From Opitutaceae bacterium EW11 (lineage in GTDB: Bacteria > Verrucomicrobiota > Verrucomicrobiia > Opitutales > Opitutaceae): a stretch of 64,000 nucleotides of DNA. The stretch lies in the NCBI GenBank assembly GCA_003054665.1, contig QAYY01000001.1, forward strand, positions 237,501-301,500, given 5' to 3'. The notes under the pieces are model-generated. The model saw only the letters and a program-made list of their open reading frames with translations. It was not told where the DNA came from and did no database searches. Position numbers and translations under genes: made by a program. This document shows, piece after piece, positions 9,202-18,849 of the stretch (positions are counted from its first letter, which is position 1; each line of letters begins with the position of its first letter).

Positions 9202-10347
9202 CTAGAAGAATTTCTTGGCCTTTTCGAAGAAACTTTTCGACATCGGCTCGTCAGCGTCGCCGCTGAGGATCGCAAACTCTTCAAGCTTCTTCTTCTGCTC
9301 CGCGGTCAGTGAGGTCGGGACCTCGACATGAACCCGGACGAGTTGGTCACCGTGCGATCCGGAACGGAGGCTCGGCATCCCCTTCCCTTTCAGCCGAAAC
9401 GTAGTGCCGCTCTGAGTGCCCACGGGGATTTTGAGCGAAGCACGGCCGGACAGTGTGGGCACTTCGATCGTGCCGCCCAAGGTCGCTAGCGTGAACTTAA
9501 TCGGAATCTCGCAGAAGAGGTCTTCACCCTGGCGCTCGAAGATCTCATGATCCGCGACGGTAATCACGATGTAGAGATCGCCGGCTTCTCCACCGGCGAT
9601 ACCGGCCTCACCGTTGCCCACGGAGCGCAACCGCGATCCGGTGTCGACGCCGGGCGGCACACGAACATGCAGCTTTGTCGTTTTGGCGACGCGGCCTTCG
9701 CCCCGGCACGCCGTGCAGGCTTTCTCAACTTTCGTCCCCGCACCTCCGCAAGTGGGACAGGTCTGGGTGAAGGTGATGATGCCGCCCGAGCGGCGAATCT
9801 GCCCCGCACCTCGGCACGTTGGGCAGGTTACCCGTTTTGAGCCCGGCTCGGCGCCGGTCCCGTCGCAACGCTCGCAGGTGGCGGCCTTGCGAAACGAGAT
9901 CTCCTTCTCTACGCCGCGCGCTGCTTCTTCGAGTGAAATCTCGAGATCGTAACGGAGGTCGGCGCCATCCCGGCCACCATCGCGGGAGCCCCCTCCAAAA
10001 AACTCTTCGAAAATCCCTCCGCCACCGCCGCCGCCTGCGCCGAAAACTTCGCGGAAGATGTCGAACGGGTCGTGGAAGCCTCCTCCCATGCCGCCTGGGC
10101 GGGGTCCCGCCGCGCCTGCCTGCTGGAATGCCGCATGACCATATCGATCGTACGCCGCGCGTTTCTGAGGGTCTTTCAACACCTCGTACGCCTCGGAGAC
10201 CTTCTTGAACATCTCCTCGGCCTCCTTGTTGCCGGGGTTCTTGTCCGGATGATACTGAATGGCCTTCTTGCGGTAGGCCTTCTTCAGCTCCTCCTCAGAG
10301 ACGCTTTTCTCGACGCCGAGAAGTTCGTAGTAGTCTTCCTTAGCCAT
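9202..10347 (-). CDS. dnaJ: Chaperone protein DnaJ
   Basis: J-domain co-chaperone that delivers clients to DnaK and stimulates its ATPase. The N-terminal J domain has the HPD motif in YHPDKNPG at about residue 33. A Gly/Phe-rich linker follows (residues 77-125), then four CxxCxGxG zinc motifs ([32 protein letters not shown]), and the two-part beta client-binding domain. The 381-residue length is normal. It lies 93 bases downstream of grpE in the same direction; dnaK is not in the window. Confidence 0.97.
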   Translation of the reverse strand: MAKEDYYELLGVEKSVSEEELKKAYRKKAIQYHPDKNPGNKEAEEMFKKVSEAYEVLKDPQKRAAYDRYGHAAFQQAGAAGPRPGGMGGGFHDPFDIFREVFGAGGGGGGGIFEEFFGGGSRDGGRDGADLRYDLEISLEEAARGVEKEISFRKAATCERCDGTGAEPGSKRVTCPTCRGAGQIRRSGGIITFTQTCPTCGGAGTKVEKACTACRGEGRVAKTTKLHVRVPPGVDTGSRLRSVGNGEAGIAGGEAGDLYIVITVADHEIFERQGEDLFCEIPIKFTLATLGGTIEVPTLSGRASLKIPVGTQSGTTFRLKGKGMPSLRSGSHGDQLVRVHVEVPTSLTAEQKKKLEEFAILSGDADEPMSKSFFEKAKKFF

Positions 10348-10440
10348 GGATCAAATTGGGGGGCAAACAGACGTGGCGAGGCACTCGCCGGCCGCTCGGA
10401 GTGTCACTAAAAACCACTACTCGAGCGCCGGCCCTTCTGC

Positions 10441-11058
10441 TCACTGTGCAGACTTCGGCTCCTCCTTTGCAGGACCGCTTGAGATAACGACCGAAGCCGG
10501 GCGCAGCAAACGACTGTTGAGGGTGTAGCCCACACGCACCACCTGCAAGACCGAGCCCTCGGGGACCTCTTGGCTGGGAAGCGAAGAAACCGCTTCGTGC
10601 TGATGCGGATCGAATGCCTGGCCAACGGGATTAACCTCACGGAGACCGTGATTGGAGAGTGCCGAACGGAGCTGCTCCTGGACCATGCCTATTCCCGCCT
10701 GAAGTGTTTTCAGGTCGGCATTGGCCGCCTTAGCAGCCGCTAGGCCGAGAGCCAAATTGTCCAGCGCCGGAAGCAGGTCCTCCAGGACCTTTCCGGCGGC
10801 GTATTGACGCAACTCGTCCTTCTCGCGCATCGACCGGCGCCTGAAATTATCCAGATCCGCCACGGTCCTGACATAACGATCGTAGTTCTCGGCAGCTTCT
10901 TTCTTTGCGGCAGCCAGTTCCTCCTCGATCTTGTGGGCCTCCGGAGGCGGGACAGACTCCGACGCGGGAGCCGCGTCGGTCATCGCCGGAAGGTTCTCCG
11001 GGATCGAATCGGGAGCGGGTGAGTTGTCGGAAGTGCCTGCTTGATCGGGTGCGGTCAT
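10441..11058 (-). CDS. grpE: Nucleotide exchange factor GrpE
   Basis: Releases ADP from DnaK. The 205-residue protein has an acidic Pro-rich N-terminal tail, a long coiled helix (AAAKKEAAENYDRYVRTVAD), the family hinge FRRRSMREKDE, and a C-terminal beta domain ending VLQVVRVGYTLNSRLLRPASV. It starts 18 bases after the AsmA-like gene and is followed by dnaJ. There is no CIRCE operator with the standard nine-base spacer upstream of either chaperone gene, so heat control is not obvious from the sequence. Confidence 0.95.
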   Translation of the reverse strand: MTAPDQAGTSDNSPAPDSIPENLPAMTDAAPASESVPPPEAHKIEEELAAAKKEAAENYDRYVRTVADLDNFRRRSMREKDELRQYAAGKVLEDLLPALDNLALGLAAAKAANADLKTLQAGIGMVQEQLRSALSNHGLREVNPVGQAFDPHQHEAVSSLPSQEVPEGSVLQVVRVGYTLNSRLLRPASVVISSGPAKEEPKSAQ

Positions 11059-11076
11059 AGGAAACCGCCGAATTAA

Positions 11077-11919
11077 CTATGGCTTCCGACTTTCTTCAAG
11101 CGTCTCAGTAATCGACTTCAGCTCGTCCTTAACCGGCTTCTGGTCACCAGTGTCAGCAGCCGCGCTCAGCACTTTTCCAAGATCGCCGGGAATCAGTCCG
11201 CCGATCACCGTTCCCACCGGAGAAATGGCCTTCAGCATTGCAGGAGTCATCAGCTGCTTTGCACCGGTGACGTTCTCAAACGTTTGATTGATACCAAGCG
11301 TGAAGTCGCGAGGCGTCGAACCACGCGCCGCGCGATCGTCAACGGTTACTCGGTCCAGCTTCAACTCAAGGTGACGAATGAGGAACGCCATCGGCTTGGG
11401 CCGCGGGCGCTGAGGCTCCGGCGGGGGCGTCGGCTGTTTTGCCTTAGGAGCCGGATGCACGGGGGCCTTCTTTCCGGCGTCTTCGGGCTCCGCCGCAGGT
11501 TTTTCAACCGGGAAAAGCCGGTCATAGAACAGCGTCGCATTGAGCGTGCCCTCTTGATTCCGGACAAACACTATATGCGAAATATCGATACGGACAGAAT
11601 CGAACTCCGGACGCTCACTGAACAGCGTCTTCAGTGGCGCACGCGCCTCGAAACTGCGGACCCAGACGTAATCTGTTCTGGGGAATGACGACGGATTGTT
11701 GATCAGCAACCCGGATACGCCGACTGAGGCCGAAAACGGATTCAGCGCCAAACGTTCGACGGTCACTTTGAAACCGGTGCGCCGCTCAAGCGTGCTCGTG
11801 AGAAGCATCGGCATGAAGAAGATCCATGCGAACGTCAGGACACCGCCGAAAATGACTAGGAAAACGAGCAGCTTTACCAACGCCCCGCCACGGTCACTGG
11901 ACACCCGGGTCAATTGCAT
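11077..11919 (-). CDS. AsmA-like membrane-anchored protein
   Basis: A 280-residue protein with one N-terminal transmembrane segment (about residues 16-38) followed by an LTSTLERRTGFKVTVERLALNPF-type stretch, typical of the start of AsmA/DUF748 proteins, which act at the inner membrane facing the periplasm and are linked to lipid transfer to the outer membrane. Only the N-terminal part of such proteins is present, so it is a short member; a Pro-rich linker with repeated Pro-Lys follows near residues 150-175. ATG at 11919 is nine bases behind the manA stop, so the two are probably cotranscribed. Confidence 0.65.
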   Translation of the reverse strand: MQLTRVSSDRGGALVKLLVFLVIFGGVLTFAWIFFMPMLLTSTLERRTGFKVTVERLALNPFSASVGVSGLLINNPSSFPRTDYVWVRSFEARAPLKTLFSERPEFDSVRIDISHIVFVRNQEGTLNATLFYDRLFPVEKPAAEPEDAGKKAPVHPAPKAKQPTPPPEPQRPRPKPMAFLIRHLELKLDRVTVDDRAARGSTPRDFTLGINQTFENVTGAKQLMTPAMLKAISPVGTVIGGLIPGDLGKVLSAAADTGDQKPVKDELKSITETLEESRKP

Positions 11920-11928
11920 GGACAAAGC

Positions 11929-12885
11929 CTAGGAGAATTTCTCCGTCAGGAGCAACATTGCCGGCTGTTCTGCCCGAAACGTGAAGCTCCCTGCATACGG
12001 TACGATCACATTGTCGCCCCGGCTCAGCACATCCCGAGGACTCAAGTTCTCCGCGGCCACCTTGCCAGTGACGACGGAAAGGATGCGCACCTCTTCGCCT
12101 GCATTCAGCACGAATGATTCGCCTTTTTCCAGCGGCACACGACGGATCCGAAACTCCGGCGCTTCGGCAATCACGGCTTTGGTCCGCTCGCCTCGCACTG
12201 GTTGCGGCTCGAAATCGCTCCAAAGGATCGATGCGAGCGACTCGGCCACGTGCATCTGGCGAGGCTTCCCGTCGAGACCGACCCGGCCCCAGTCGTAAAC
12301 GCGGTAGGTGGTATCCGAATTCTGCTGAATCTCCAGAATGAGATTCCCTCCGTCGATCGCATGCACTTGCCCGCTGCGAACGAGGATGGAATCGCCCGGC
12401 GAAACAGGGAAACGATGCACACAATCCTCCAAAGTCTGTTCGTGGATGGCGCGCTCGAACTGCTGGCGAGTCACTCCACGTTTAAGCCCCACGATCAGAT
12501 GAGAACCCGACCCTGCGTCCGCAATGTACCAGTTCTCCGTTTTCGGTTCTCCTTTGAGCTGAGCGGCCACCGAGGCAGGCGGGTGCACCTGAAGGCTCAA
12601 GCGCTCTCGGCAATCGAGCCACTTCACGAGGATCGGAAACGGCCGATCCTTCGGCCAACGAGGCCCCATGATCGACCCGACATCCCGTTCGATCGCCACT
12701 CGTAGCGGTTGGCCGGCGAGCGGGCCGTTCGCAACCACGGACTGCGCTTCGGGACGATCGACAATCTCCCAGCTCTCACCTATGGGACGTCCGGCAGGTA
12801 GTACACGACTGAGTGCCGTCTCGAGAATGCGGCCGCCCCAGACACGTTCCTGATAGAGCGGCTTCAGATGAATCAACTGTTGCAT
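11929..12885 (-). CDS. manA: Mannose-6-phosphate isomerase, short type
   Basis: Interconverts fructose-6-phosphate and mannose-6-phosphate, feeding mannose-derived sugar nucleotides. The 318-residue protein starts MQQLIHLKPLYQERVWGG; PIGESWEIVDRPEAQSVV is family-typical, and the zinc-site region is HPPASVAAQL with the later GSGHLI/VHAIDGGNLILEIQQNSDTTYRVYDW block split over residues 170-215. Short-type (Bacillus-like) enzymes have about 315 residues. ATG at 12885 is preferred over an upstream frame start at 13041, which would run into the divergent ftsK gene. Confidence 0.9.
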   Translation of the reverse strand: MQQLIHLKPLYQERVWGGRILETALSRVLPAGRPIGESWEIVDRPEAQSVVANGPLAGQPLRVAIERDVGSIMGPRWPKDRPFPILVKWLDCRERLSLQVHPPASVAAQLKGEPKTENWYIADAGSGSHLIVGLKRGVTRQQFERAIHEQTLEDCVHRFPVSPGDSILVRSGQVHAIDGGNLILEIQQNSDTTYRVYDWGRVGLDGKPRQMHVAESLASILWSDFEPQPVRGERTKAVIAEAPEFRIRRVPLEKGESFVLNAGEEVRILSVVTGKVAAENLSPRDVLSRGDNVIVPYAGSFTFRAEQPAMLLLTEKFS

Positions 12886-12994
12886 GCGAGTGGTGAGAAT
12901 TCTGTGAAACCTACCTGCGATAATATTACATTTGACCGACCTCGCCCTAGGCGTGGAATTCGGCCAAAAAGGGTAGCACGGTCGCTCAAACCAC

Positions 12995-15547
12995 ATGGCA
13001 AAGTCTGCGAGTTCAAACTCAAACAGTGCTCCGTCTTTCAACGCTCCGCGCTACCAGCCGCGTTGGGGCATCGCCATCATCTGTCTGCTCTTCGGACTGC
13101 TTCTGACGGTAGCGTTCATCGATTTCTCGCCAGAACAGAGTATCCAAGTCAGCACGCATCCGGAAGGCAGGAACCTCGTTGGGCGATTCGGTGCGGAGAT
13201 CGCTTGGTGGTCTCTTCATGTGATCGGAATCAGCACTTGGTTGCTGCCAGCATTCCTTCTCTGGATGGCATACATCGCAGTCCGCAACGCGCGGCGTTTG
13301 GTCGGAACGCGGTTCGCCGCGATGCTGATCTGCATCGCCGCCGCTTCAGGCCTCGCCGCCATGGTCGAGAGTTTTCCGAAGTCCCAGTACTTTTCCGAGG
13401 GGCTGGGAGGACTCCTGGGCATTCAGCTCTACAAGAACATTCTGGAAGATTCTCTCGGCGTTTTCGGTTCCGGACTGCTGCTGAGCATGGTCTATGCGAT
13501 CGGGCTGACGTTCATCATCACCCGAGACATCACCGCGGAGTTCGAGCGTTTCGTCACGGGTTTCCACGAATGGCGCGAACGCCGAGCCGCTGCCAGCGCG
13601 GAACGCGCAGAAATCAAGCGCCAGTTGAAAGAGGAGCAATGGCGCGCCAAACACTCCACGCCTCCGATCCCGGTAGGTCCGCCGTCCGCGAAGAAGCTCA
13701 GCATTTCGAGTCGTACGACTCCACCCATTGGGTCCACCCCACCGATACCCGTGGGCGACAAGGCGACAGCCCCCTCCCCCGCCGCCGCAAAAACCACCGG
13801 TGGCGACGCGACGGTTGCCCCGTCAAAGTCGGCAGCAGTCGAGCCCGCAACGGCTCCCGAAACGGGCAAGTCGTCCAGCAAGGGGACCGTCAGTCCTTTC
13901 GGCGACACAGCGCCTCTCTCTACCGCGACCAGCACGACTCCTTTGGCAGTGAACGCGGCAGGACGGATCGAGCTGAACATTGTGAAGCCCGAGGAGCCCA
14001 AGAAAGCGGCCCGCCCCACCGTGCCGCAAACGACAGAGGGCAACTATCAGTTCCCGCCCCTCACCCTTCTCCGAGAACAAGCCAAACCGCCGGCAGGCAA
14101 TTCTGAAGAAGAGCACCGCCGCAACGCAGAAAACCTCCTGCGCATTCTGAGCGAATTCGGCGTGGACGTGAGTCTCGGCGAGATACACGTCGGCCCGGTA
14201 ATCACGCGATACGAGGTCATTCCGGCGCCCGGCGTGCGCGTCGAAAAGATCGCGGGCCTGGACAAAAACATCGCACTCGGCATGCGGGCACAATCGGTGC
14301 GCATCTTGGCTCCAATCCCCGGCAAAGCTGCGGTCGGTGTAGAAGTACCGAATCAATACCCAACGCCTGTCGGGATGCGCGAGCTCCTCGAAAGTGAGGA
14401 TTGGGTCGGAGCGAAGGCAGAACTGCCGATCGCCCTCGGCAAAGACGTTTCAGGACGTCCGCTCGTCTCGGACTTGTCCAAGATGCCCCACTTGCTCATC
14501 GCCGGCGCGACCGGCTCCGGAAAGTCGGTCTGCATCAACTCGATTGTCGCTTCGGTACTCTATTCAAAGAGTCCCAAGGACGTACGGCTGCTGATGGTGG
14601 ACCCGAAGATCGTCGAATTGAAGATCTTCAACACGCTCCCGCACATGCTCATTCCGGTTGTGACGGAGCCGAAAAAAGTCCCTGCAGCTCTGAAATGGCT
14701 GCTCGGAGAGATGGAACAGCGTTACCAGATCTTCGCCAAAGTGGGTGTCCGCAACATCACCGGTTTCAACAACCGGAAGAAGGGTCCAAAAACCGAAGCC
14801 GAGCCGACCGAGTCACAGCAGGATCTGGCCGGAGTCGATCCTGCCGCAGCAGACGAAATCGAAATCCCGGAGCGCTTGCCGTACATCGTCGCCATCATCG
14901 ACGAACTCGCCGACCTCATGATGGTCGCCCCCGCCGAGGTTGAGACTTCTATCGCGCGTCTGGCCCAGCTGGCCCGTGCAGCCGGTATCCACTTGATTAT
15001 TGCGACCCAGCGTCCGTCGGTGAACGTCATCACCGGCGTCATCAAAGCCAACCTCCCCTCGCGCATCGCGTTCCAGGTCGCCTCGCAGGTCGATTCGCGC
15101 ACCATTTTGGATACCAAAGGGGCGGATACGCTGATCGGCCGCGGCGACATGCTGTTTTCTCCCCCGGGATCGTCGCGACTCGTCCGAGCTCAAGGCGCTT
15201 TTGTCTCGGATGACGAAGTCCAGGAGTTGGTGGACTTCCTCAAGAAGAACGGGCCGCCGAAGTATGCGCAGGAGGTACAAGCGCAGATCGACCGTGATCC
15301 GGATGCTGATGAAAGTGGCGACGAGGGGGGTGACGGCGATCTGGGCGACGACGAAGAGCTCCTGAAAGAGGCGATTGGCGTCCTAAAATCGACGCGTCGG
15401 GCTTCGACTTCCATGCTCCAGCGCAGGCTACGGATTGGGTACAACCGGGCTGCACGCCTGATGGAAATCATGGAGGACAAGGGCATCGTCGGCCCAGAAA
15501 ACGGTGCTCAGCCGCGAGAGATCCTGGCAGATCTGGATAAGCTCTGA
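12995..15547 (+). CDS. ftsK: DNA translocase FtsK/SpoIIIE
   Basis: Membrane-anchored hexameric motor that pumps chromosome termini through the closing septum and activates dimer resolution. The 850-residue protein has four hydrophobic N-terminal segments (residues 25-180), a Pro/Ala/Thr-rich linker (215-350), the motor domain with Walker A GATGSGKS at 504-511 and Walker B YIVAIIDELADLMM near 635, and a C-terminal winged-helix gamma domain (about 785-845) that reads KOPS sites. It is transcribed divergently from manA across 109 bases and is followed by a RodZ-like gene, so cell division and shape functions sit together. Confidence 0.96.
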   Translation: MAKSASSNSNSAPSFNAPRYQPRWGIAIICLLFGLLLTVAFIDFSPEQSIQVSTHPEGRNLVGRFGAEIAWWSLHVIGISTWLLPAFLLWMAYIAVRNARRLVGTRFAAMLICIAAASGLAAMVESFPKSQYFSEGLGGLLGIQLYKNILEDSLGVFGSGLLLSMVYAIGLTFIITRDITAEFERFVTGFHEWRERRAAASAERAEIKRQLKEEQWRAKHSTPPIPVGPPSAKKLSISSRTTPPIGSTPPIPVGDKATAPSPAAAKTTGGDATVAPSKSAAVEPATAPETGKSSSKGTVSPFGDTAPLSTATSTTPLAVNAAGRIELNIVKPEEPKKAARPTVPQTTEGNYQFPPLTLLREQAKPPAGNSEEEHRRNAENLLRILSEFGVDVSLGEIHVGPVITRYEVIPAPGVRVEKIAGLDKNIALGMRAQSVRILAPIPGKAAVGVEVPNQYPTPVGMRELLESEDWVGAKAELPIALGKDVSGRPLVSDLSKMPHLLIAGATGSGKSVCINSIVASVLYSKSPKDVRLLMVDPKIVELKIFNTLPHMLIPVVTEPKKVPAALKWLLGEMEQRYQIFAKVGVRNITGFNNRKKGPKTEAEPTESQQDLAGVDPAAADEIEIPERLPYIVAIIDELADLMMVAPAEVETSIARLAQLARAAGIHLIIATQRPSVNVITGVIKANLPSRIAFQVASQVDSRTILDTKGADTLIGRGDMLFSPPGSSRLVRAQGAFVSDDEVQELVDFLKKNGPPKYAQEVQAQIDRDPDADESGDEGGDGDLGDDEELLKEAIGVLKSTRRASTSMLQRRLRIGYNRAARLMEIMEDKGIVGPENGAQPREILADLDKL

Positions 15548-15737
15548 GTCGCTCTTCCGGCGGATTCCGTGCCGGTCAAGGGCATCCATCGCCAATCGCG
15601 GCGGGAGCACTCAAACTTCATCGCGCGTCGCATTTCTCTGCTCGGCACATAGCGCTTCGCGATCTGCGCCGAATCGCTTGCAGTCGTGCCCGCTTTCTCC
15701 TTCCCCTCGAACACGTTTTTGCGCTAACTGACTTTCC

Positions 15738-16571
15738 ATGCAATCGATCGGCGAACGGCTCGAAGAAGCTCGCAAACGGAAGGGCATCTCTATCCGCGAA
15801 GCGGCGGAGGCCACCAAGATTCGCGGCGATTATTTGCACAAGTTCGAGAGCAACCAATTCGACATCAAGTTGCCCGAAATCTACGTCCGCGGATTCCTTC
15901 GCACGTACGCCAATTACCTCAAACTTCCTCCGGACAAAGTCATGAGCGACTACAACGCTCTCGGCCTGGGTGAAGTGAAAGCCCCCCGCAATCTGAGTCG
16001 AGAGGTCTACGGGCGGATGGATCTCTCCATTTCCTCCACCAAGCCCGAAAAGGAAGGTGAACCCGTTACGCCGGCGCCTGAAGCGCCCGCCGCCACGTCG
16101 GAGCCCGCTGCGCCCCGAAACCCGGCGACGTTCGTTCCGCGCCCGTCCGGCGGTCTTCAAATCGACAAGGCGCTGCTGATGAAAGCGTCCGTCCTCGTCG
16201 GGGCCACCGCGATCGTCCTCTTCATCGTCATCTATCTTCTCATCGGCCGTGGCGAGAAACGTGCCGGCACCGCCGTGCCCCCCAGCAGCGACGTGACGTG
16301 GGTTCATCCCCAGGCTGGCGAGAGCTACATCACTCTCGTCGCAATGGACCGGGTTCAGGTCACCGTGACGCAGACGTCCAACGGAACGGTCCTCTACCAG
16401 GGCACGCTGCCGCGCGGGGATCGTCGCGATGTGCCGGGGCGCGGGAAGCTTCGCCTCAACAGCGATACTCCGGAGAATCTCCGAGTCATCATCGGCGGCA
16501 AAGAATACGAGCTTCGCGACGATAAAGGCTCGTATCTGAAATCTGCGGACATTACTCCGCCGGCGCGCTGA
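15738..16571 (+). CDS. RodZ-like helix-turn-helix membrane protein
   Basis: A 277-residue bitopic protein. Residues 1-75 form the cytoplasmic helix-turn-helix of the RodZ family (MQSIGERLEEARKRKGISIR start, LPEIYVRGFLRTYANYL). A Pro/Ala-rich linker leads to a transmembrane helix at 149-170 and a periplasmic beta domain (DUF4115-like: ESYITLVAMDRVQVTV, then GDRRDVPGRGKLRL). RodZ links MreB filaments to wall synthesis. Its place 190 bases after ftsK agrees with a morphogenesis role. No mre genes are present here. Confidence 0.82.
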   Translation: MQSIGERLEEARKRKGISIREAAEATKIRGDYLHKFESNQFDIKLPEIYVRGFLRTYANYLKLPPDKVMSDYNALGLGEVKAPRNLSREVYGRMDLSISSTKPEKEGEPVTPAPEAPAATSEPAAPRNPATFVPRPSGGLQIDKALLMKASVLVGATAIVLFIVIYLLIGRGEKRAGTAVPPSSDVTWVHPQAGESYITLVAMDRVQVTVTQTSNGTVLYQGTLPRGDRRDVPGRGKLRLNSDTPENLRVIIGGKEYELRDDKGSYLKSADITPPAR

Positions 16572-16700
16572 GTCGCACGCCGCCGGTAGCAGCAGTGGCA
16601 CTACAGCTTTCGTCGACGGTATAGGAGAGAACTCAGCGAGGTTCTCACACCGCCCTCAGCCAACCACCAGAAGACGGTGGATGAGCATCGCCCGCCGGCC

Positions 16701-17300
16701 TCACCTGAGTCCGACCGGCGTTCCCAAAATCTCTCTCAAGAGAACGGCGCGGCGAACGCTCGCCGGATCACGAAGGCTCGTCACGAGGTTCGCCGGCGTA
16801 GCAGCCTGATCGCGAGTCGGAGCTGCTTCCGGTCGTTCCTCCGCCAATTTCGAAAGCCGCCGCGTCTCGCGGCGACGTTCTTCTGCGCGCCGGAGCTCCT
16901 CTGCCCACTCCCGACTCTCTTTCGCCTCCGCCATGATCGTTGCCGTCGGCACTTCTGCCCGACCGCGCTTCGCAAGCGGAATGGGCGGCGGGACCGATTG
17001 CGTCCCTGCACGTGGCATCTCATCGGGAACGGCAGGCCGGCTGGGCTGCACTGACGGAAGCGGCGGTGGAACCGGCATTCCGCCGGTGCGCGCCTGCACT
17101 TTTCTGCGTATCTCTTCCTGGATACGACGGACACGCTCGTCGACAGAATCGGTATTGATCTGCGTGGGCGCCTGCCGGCGTTTGACGGGGGGCGGTGTCT
17201 GAGAATCCCCGCCGTCCGCCGCACGTCGCTGCTTCAGCCAAATCGCGACCGCGGCCGCGATCGCGATGAGTATCTGAACGTGATCGAAGAGCCATTCCAT
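16701..17300 (-). CDS. Unknown membrane-anchored protein of the floA operon
   Basis: I do not recognise a family. The 199-residue protein has one N-terminal hydrophobic helix (residues 4-21), a basic/Pro-rich middle with repeated PPP and PxP runs, a charged helix at about 125-150 rich in Glu and Arg that could be coiled coil, and a C-terminal helix VRRAVLLREILGTP. It is the fourth gene after nfeD, nfeD and floA, 67 bases behind floA in the same direction, so it is a candidate partner of the flotillin microdomain. Confidence 0.65.
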   Translation of the reverse strand: MEWLFDHVQILIAIAAAVAIWLKQRRAADGGDSQTPPPVKRRQAPTQINTDSVDERVRRIQEEIRRKVQARTGGMPVPPPLPSVQPSRPAVPDEMPRAGTQSVPPPIPLAKRGRAEVPTATIMAEAKESREWAEELRRAEERRRETRRLSKLAEERPEAAPTRDQAATPANLVTSLRDPASVRRAVLLREILGTPVGLR

Positions 17301-17367
17301 GGGAGCAAGCCAGGTGTCAGGATTCAGGAATCACTATCGCGATTCGATTCCTCACAGAAATGCTGCA

Positions 17368-18369
17368 TCACTTCTTGCCTTCCGGATGGGCAATGGAGCT
17401 GCGCATCGACGTATCGGCCTGCACATTCTCCATCCGATAGTAATCCATCACGCCAAGACGACCTTGGCGGAACGCTTCAGCCATCGCTTGAGGCACCTCG
17501 GCCTGGGCTTCGACGACCTTGGCCTGCATTTCCTGAACTTTGGCCTTCATTTCCTGCTCAAGCGCCACCGCCGCAGCGCGGCGGATTTCCGCCTGCGCCT
17601 GGGCCATGTTCTTGTTCGCCTCGGCTTGGGCTTCCTGAAGCTTGGCACCGATATTCTCGCCGACGTCCACGTCAGCGATGTCGATCGAGAGGATTTCGAA
17701 CGCCGTTCCGACGTCGAGCCCGCGGTGGAGCACGTTCTTCGAGATCGCATCCGGCGACTCGAGCACGATCTTGTAGGTCTCGGCGGAACCGATGGTGGTG
17801 ACGATGCCTTCGCCCACGCGGGCAATGATTGTATCCTCCTTCGCGCCGCCGACAAAGCGGTCGAGATTGGTGCGCACGGTGACACGAGCTTTCACCTTCA
17901 CCTGGATGCCATCCTTAGCGACACCGTCGATTGTCGTGCGTCCGCTTTCCGGATTTGGGCAGTCGATCACCTTCGGGTCGACCGAAGTGCGGACCGCCTC
18001 GACAACGGACTTTCCAGATCCCTTGGTGGCGAGATCGATCGCGCAGGCCCGCTGCCAATTGAGCGCAATTCCGGCTTTCTGCGCTGCGATAATGGCCTGG
18101 ACCGTGGGGATCACATTGCCGCCCGCCAGATAGTGGGCCTCGATCTCATCGATCGAAATATCGATGCCAGCCTTCCGTGCAGTGATTCGTGCATCGACGA
18201 CCAAACCGTAGGGCACTTGGCGGAGACGCATAGCAACGAGGTTCAGCGGACTGACGTAGGCTCCGGCAAGCCATGCGCGTAGCCACACGCTGAAGAATGA
18301 AATGAAGACGCCCAGAACAATCAGGACGACGACACCGAGGACGATGAGAACAACCAGCGACAGGTTCAT
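17368..18369 (-). CDS. floA: Flotillin-like protein FloA
   Basis: Scaffold of bacterial functional membrane microdomains. The 333-residue protein has an N-terminal hydrophobic hairpin (5-35), the [21 protein letters not shown] block and [29 protein letters not shown] of the FloA family, a PHB/SPFH core, and a C-terminal Ala/Glu-rich coiled coil ([20 protein letters not shown]). Length equals Bacillus FloA (331). It follows the short nfeD gene by 12 bases; NfeD proteins are known genetic and physical partners of flotillins. Confidence 0.95.
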   Translation of the reverse strand: MNLSLVVLIVLGVVVLIVLGVFISFFSVWLRAWLAGAYVSPLNLVAMRLRQVPYGLVVDARITARKAGIDISIDEIEAHYLAGGNVIPTVQAIIAAQKAGIALNWQRACAIDLATKGSGKSVVEAVRTSVDPKVIDCPNPESGRTTIDGVAKDGIQVKVKARVTVRTNLDRFVGGAKEDTIIARVGEGIVTTIGSAETYKIVLESPDAISKNVLHRGLDVGTAFEILSIDIADVDVGENIGAKLQEAQAEANKNMAQAQAEIRRAAAVALEQEMKAKVQEMQAKVVEAQAEVPQAMAEAFRQGRLGVMDYYRMENVQADTSMRSSIAHPEGKK

Positions 18370-18381
18370 GGAGAGAAAGGT

Positions 18382-18849
18382 TTAGGTTTTGGTGACTTTC
18401 AGCGTGAGATAGTCGACCGCCGTCACGCGCAACTTCGTGCCTTTGGCGGCGTGGCCATCTTGGCAGAATGCCTCGTAGCGTTTTCCACCGCACAGGACGT
18501 ATCCAGACGGGGCGAGGACGGTGATGGCCTCGGCATCTTTGCCCACAACTTCAGCGGCGTCTGCAGGAGGCGGTTGGCTCGTAGCCGTAACCGCACTTCG
18601 GAGAAAAATCTTTTTGCCGGTTCGCGTACGAGGCAGAAGGACAAACTCCACGTACATTGTAAGTGCGACCAGGATCACTCCGGCAGCGACGGCAGTCACA
18701 CCGCCCGAGAGTCCATATCGGCTGAACGCGATGACACAGCCGATGATCATCGCACAACCGCCAAGGATTCCCATCACCGCCCCTGGCACTACGACCTCGA
18801 ACGCCAGAAAGACGATTCCGATCAGAAAAAGGAGGATGATCGCGTTCAT
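18382..18849 (-). CDS. NfeD family membrane protein (short form)
   Basis: A 155-residue membrane protein with hydrophobic helices at about 3-20, 24-43 and 48-68 and a C-terminal OB-fold domain (DAEAITVLAPSGYVLCGGKRYEAFCQD), the layout of the NfeD C-terminal module. These proteins associate with SPFH proteins such as FloA. The start codon overlaps the stop of the long NfeD gene by four bases (ATGA), so the two are translationally coupled. Confidence 0.82.
   Translation of the reverse strand: MNAIILLFLIGIVFLAFEVVVPGAVMGILGGCAMIIGCVIAFSRYGLSGGVTAVAAGVILVALTMYVEFVLLPRTRTGKKIFLRSAVTATSQPPPADAAEVVGKDAEAITVLAPSGYVLCGGKRYEAFCQDGHAAKGTKLRVTAVDYLTLKVTKT

Noticed and set aside
10381-10404. CIRCE-like inverted repeat (GCACTC ... 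GAGTGT) upstream of dnaJ
   Set aside because: The spacer is twelve bases, not nine, and the outer bases do not match; it is probably chance in GC-rich sequence.
12886-12994. Divergent manA/ftsK promoter with TAATAT box
   Set aside because: A TAATAT is present near 12921 but no -35 at a proper distance on either strand; too weak to report as a promoter.
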